A stretch of 64,000 bases of DNA from Zoogloeaceae bacterium (GTDB taxonomy: Bacteria > Pseudomonadota > Gammaproteobacteria > Burkholderiales > Rhodocyclaceae): assembly GCA_024235595.1 (NCBI GenBank), contig JACKMC010000008.1, positions 1 through 64,000 on the forward strand, given 5' to 3'. Numbering within the stretch: the stretch's first letter is position 1; every line of letters begins with the position of its first letter. Shown here piece by piece: positions 63,020 to 64,000 of this stretch. The position numbers were made by a program, and so were the translations under genes. The notes beneath the pieces were generated by a model that did no database searches, was not told the origin of the DNA, and worked only from the letters and a program-made list of their open reading frames with translations.

Positions 63020-64000
63020 TCAGTCGAGCGTGCGGCGAAAGGTCTTGATGCCAAGTGCCAGCACCGCGAGCATGAAGACGCCGATTGGCCACACATGGCC
63101 CCACAGCAGGTCGAGTCCGTTGCCCTTCAGCAGGATCCCGCGTACCAGCACCAGAAAATGGGTCAGCGGCAGCACGTTGCCGATCACCTGGGCCCATTCG
63201 GGCATGCCGCGAAACGGAAACATGAAACCCGACAGCAGCATCGAAGGCAGGAAGAAGAAAAAGGTCATCTGCATCGCCTGGAGCTGGTTTTGGGCGATCG
63301 AGCTGAAGGTGATGCCCAGCGTGAGGTTGGCGAGGATGAACAGCAGCACTACCGCGAACAGCAGCAGCAGGCTGCCCTGCATCGGCACCTCGAAGATCAG
63401 CCGCGCCGCCACCAGCACCAGCGCCACCTGGATCAGCCCGATGAGGATGTAGGGCACGATCTTGCCGGTCATCACCTCGAGCGGCGTGGCCGGCGTGGCG
63501 AGCAGATTCTCGAAGGTGCCGCGCTCGCGCTCGCGGGTCATGGCGAGGCCGGTCATGAGGATCATGGTCATGGTCAGGATCACCCCCAGCAAGCCCGGCA
63601 CCACGTTGAATGCGGTGATGCCCTCGGGGTTGTAGCGGCGATGGATGCGCAGCTCGATGGGCGCAGTGCCCGCCGCCCTCACGCCGGGCAGGTCGGGGGC
63701 GAACACCTCGATGCCGAGCTTGTTGAGCACCGAGATCGCGCCGCTGGTTGCCATCGGGTCGGTGGCGTCCGCCTCCACCAGCAGGACTGGCGTGCTGCCA
63801 CGTACCAGGTCGCGATTGAAACCCACCGGGAAGGTCACCACGAACTGCACTTCGCCACGGTCAAGCAGGGTGTCGGCGTCGCGCGCATCGACCGTGCCGA
63901 CGATGCGGAAATACTCGCTGTTCTTCATCGCGGCCACATAGGCCCGTGCGAACGGGCCGGGGTCGGCCATCACCACCGCGGTGGGCATGTGCCGGGGGTC
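63020..64000 (-). CDS. ABC-2 type permease, partial (start outside window)
   Basis: The frame runs leftwards from the window edge; the codons before the ATG at 63988 (reading DPRH) still match the family, so the true start lies beyond 64000. At least 326 residues are seen. A periplasmic domain (FRIVGTVDARDADTLLDRGE) is followed by membrane helices (VVPGLLGVILTMTMILMTGL). The ABC-2 motif RERERGTFENLLATPATPLE and a final LPLTHFLVLVRGILLKGNG come next. It is the YhhJ/YbhR type of exporter permease, usually encoded with an ATPase and an HlyD protein just upstream. Confidence 0.88.
   Translation of the reverse strand, partial: DPRHMPTAVVMADPGPFARAYVAAMKNSEYFRIVGTVDARDADTLLDRGEVQFVVTFPVGFNRDLVRGSTPVLLVEADATDPMATSGAISVLNKLGIEVFAPDLPGVRAAGTAPIELRIHRRYNPEGITAFNVVPGLLGVILTMTMILMTGLAMTRERERGTFENLLATPATPLEVMTGKIVPYILIGLIQVALVLVAARLIFEVPMQGSLLLLFAVVLLFILANLTLGITFSSIAQNQLQAMQMTFFFFLPSMLLSGFMFPFRGMPEWAQVIGNVLPLTHFLVLVRGILLKGNGLDLLWGHVWPIGVFMLAVLALGIKTFRRTLD

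Overview
The window is a high-GC chromosomal segment from a betaproteobacterium. The gene families (trpGDC order, MotC/MotD, a 3-hydroxybutyrate-oligomer hydrolase, PEP-CTERM proteins with a TIGR03118 member, a TamB, a liv-type ABC operon) fit Rhodocyclales of the Thauera/Azoarcus type best. That placement is inferred from gene content; no rRNA or tRNA gene is present to confirm it.

Positions 1-18.8 kb are an accessory heavy-metal region that looks like one end of an integrated element. It holds a partial unknown gene, a LysR regulator, a broken UPF0060/YnfA-type membrane gene, the divergent cadR/cadA pair with a textbook MerR-type promoter, and a remnant of a GDCCVxC-type small Cys-rich gene. 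Next come czcRS, a DUF4148 gene, czcI, a truncated czcC joined to a transposase tail, an intact tripartite RND efflux set (outer-membrane factor, adaptor, pump), a broken czcA tail, a lipoprotein, an ankyrin-repeat gene and a second LysR regulator related to the first. The broken czcC head and czcA tail flank the intact RND set, so an IS-associated cluster seems to have replaced most of an older czcICBA operon.

From 18.85 kb the sequence reads as core genome. trpGDC starts directly after the accessory block, with no trpE in view, and runs into tamB, a DUF2189 membrane protein and msrA. A flagellar block follows (flhF, a FlhG-like protein without a Walker A motif, fliA, motC, motD) with a chemoreceptor gene inserted in the opposite orientation between motC and motD. 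Then come a cyclic-nucleotide-binding protein, a 3HB-oligomer hydrolase lipoprotein with a divergent LuxR-type regulator, and two convergent diguanylate cyclases, one with an RpfC-like membrane sensor.

Positions 40.6-51 kb carry an exonuclease/GIY-YIG fusion, a J-domain protein with seven 12-bp repeats, a cytochrome P460-type pseudogene, parC, a DsrE-like gene, a TPR gene, an M48 peptidase and parE. The last part (51-64 kb) holds kynB, an HD hydrolase, two secreted PEP-CTERM proteins, a DUF4399 protein, an alpha/beta hydrolase at the end of a livKHMGF operon, a hemerythrin and a partial ABC-2 permease. I saw no CRISPR array, tRNA or rRNA.
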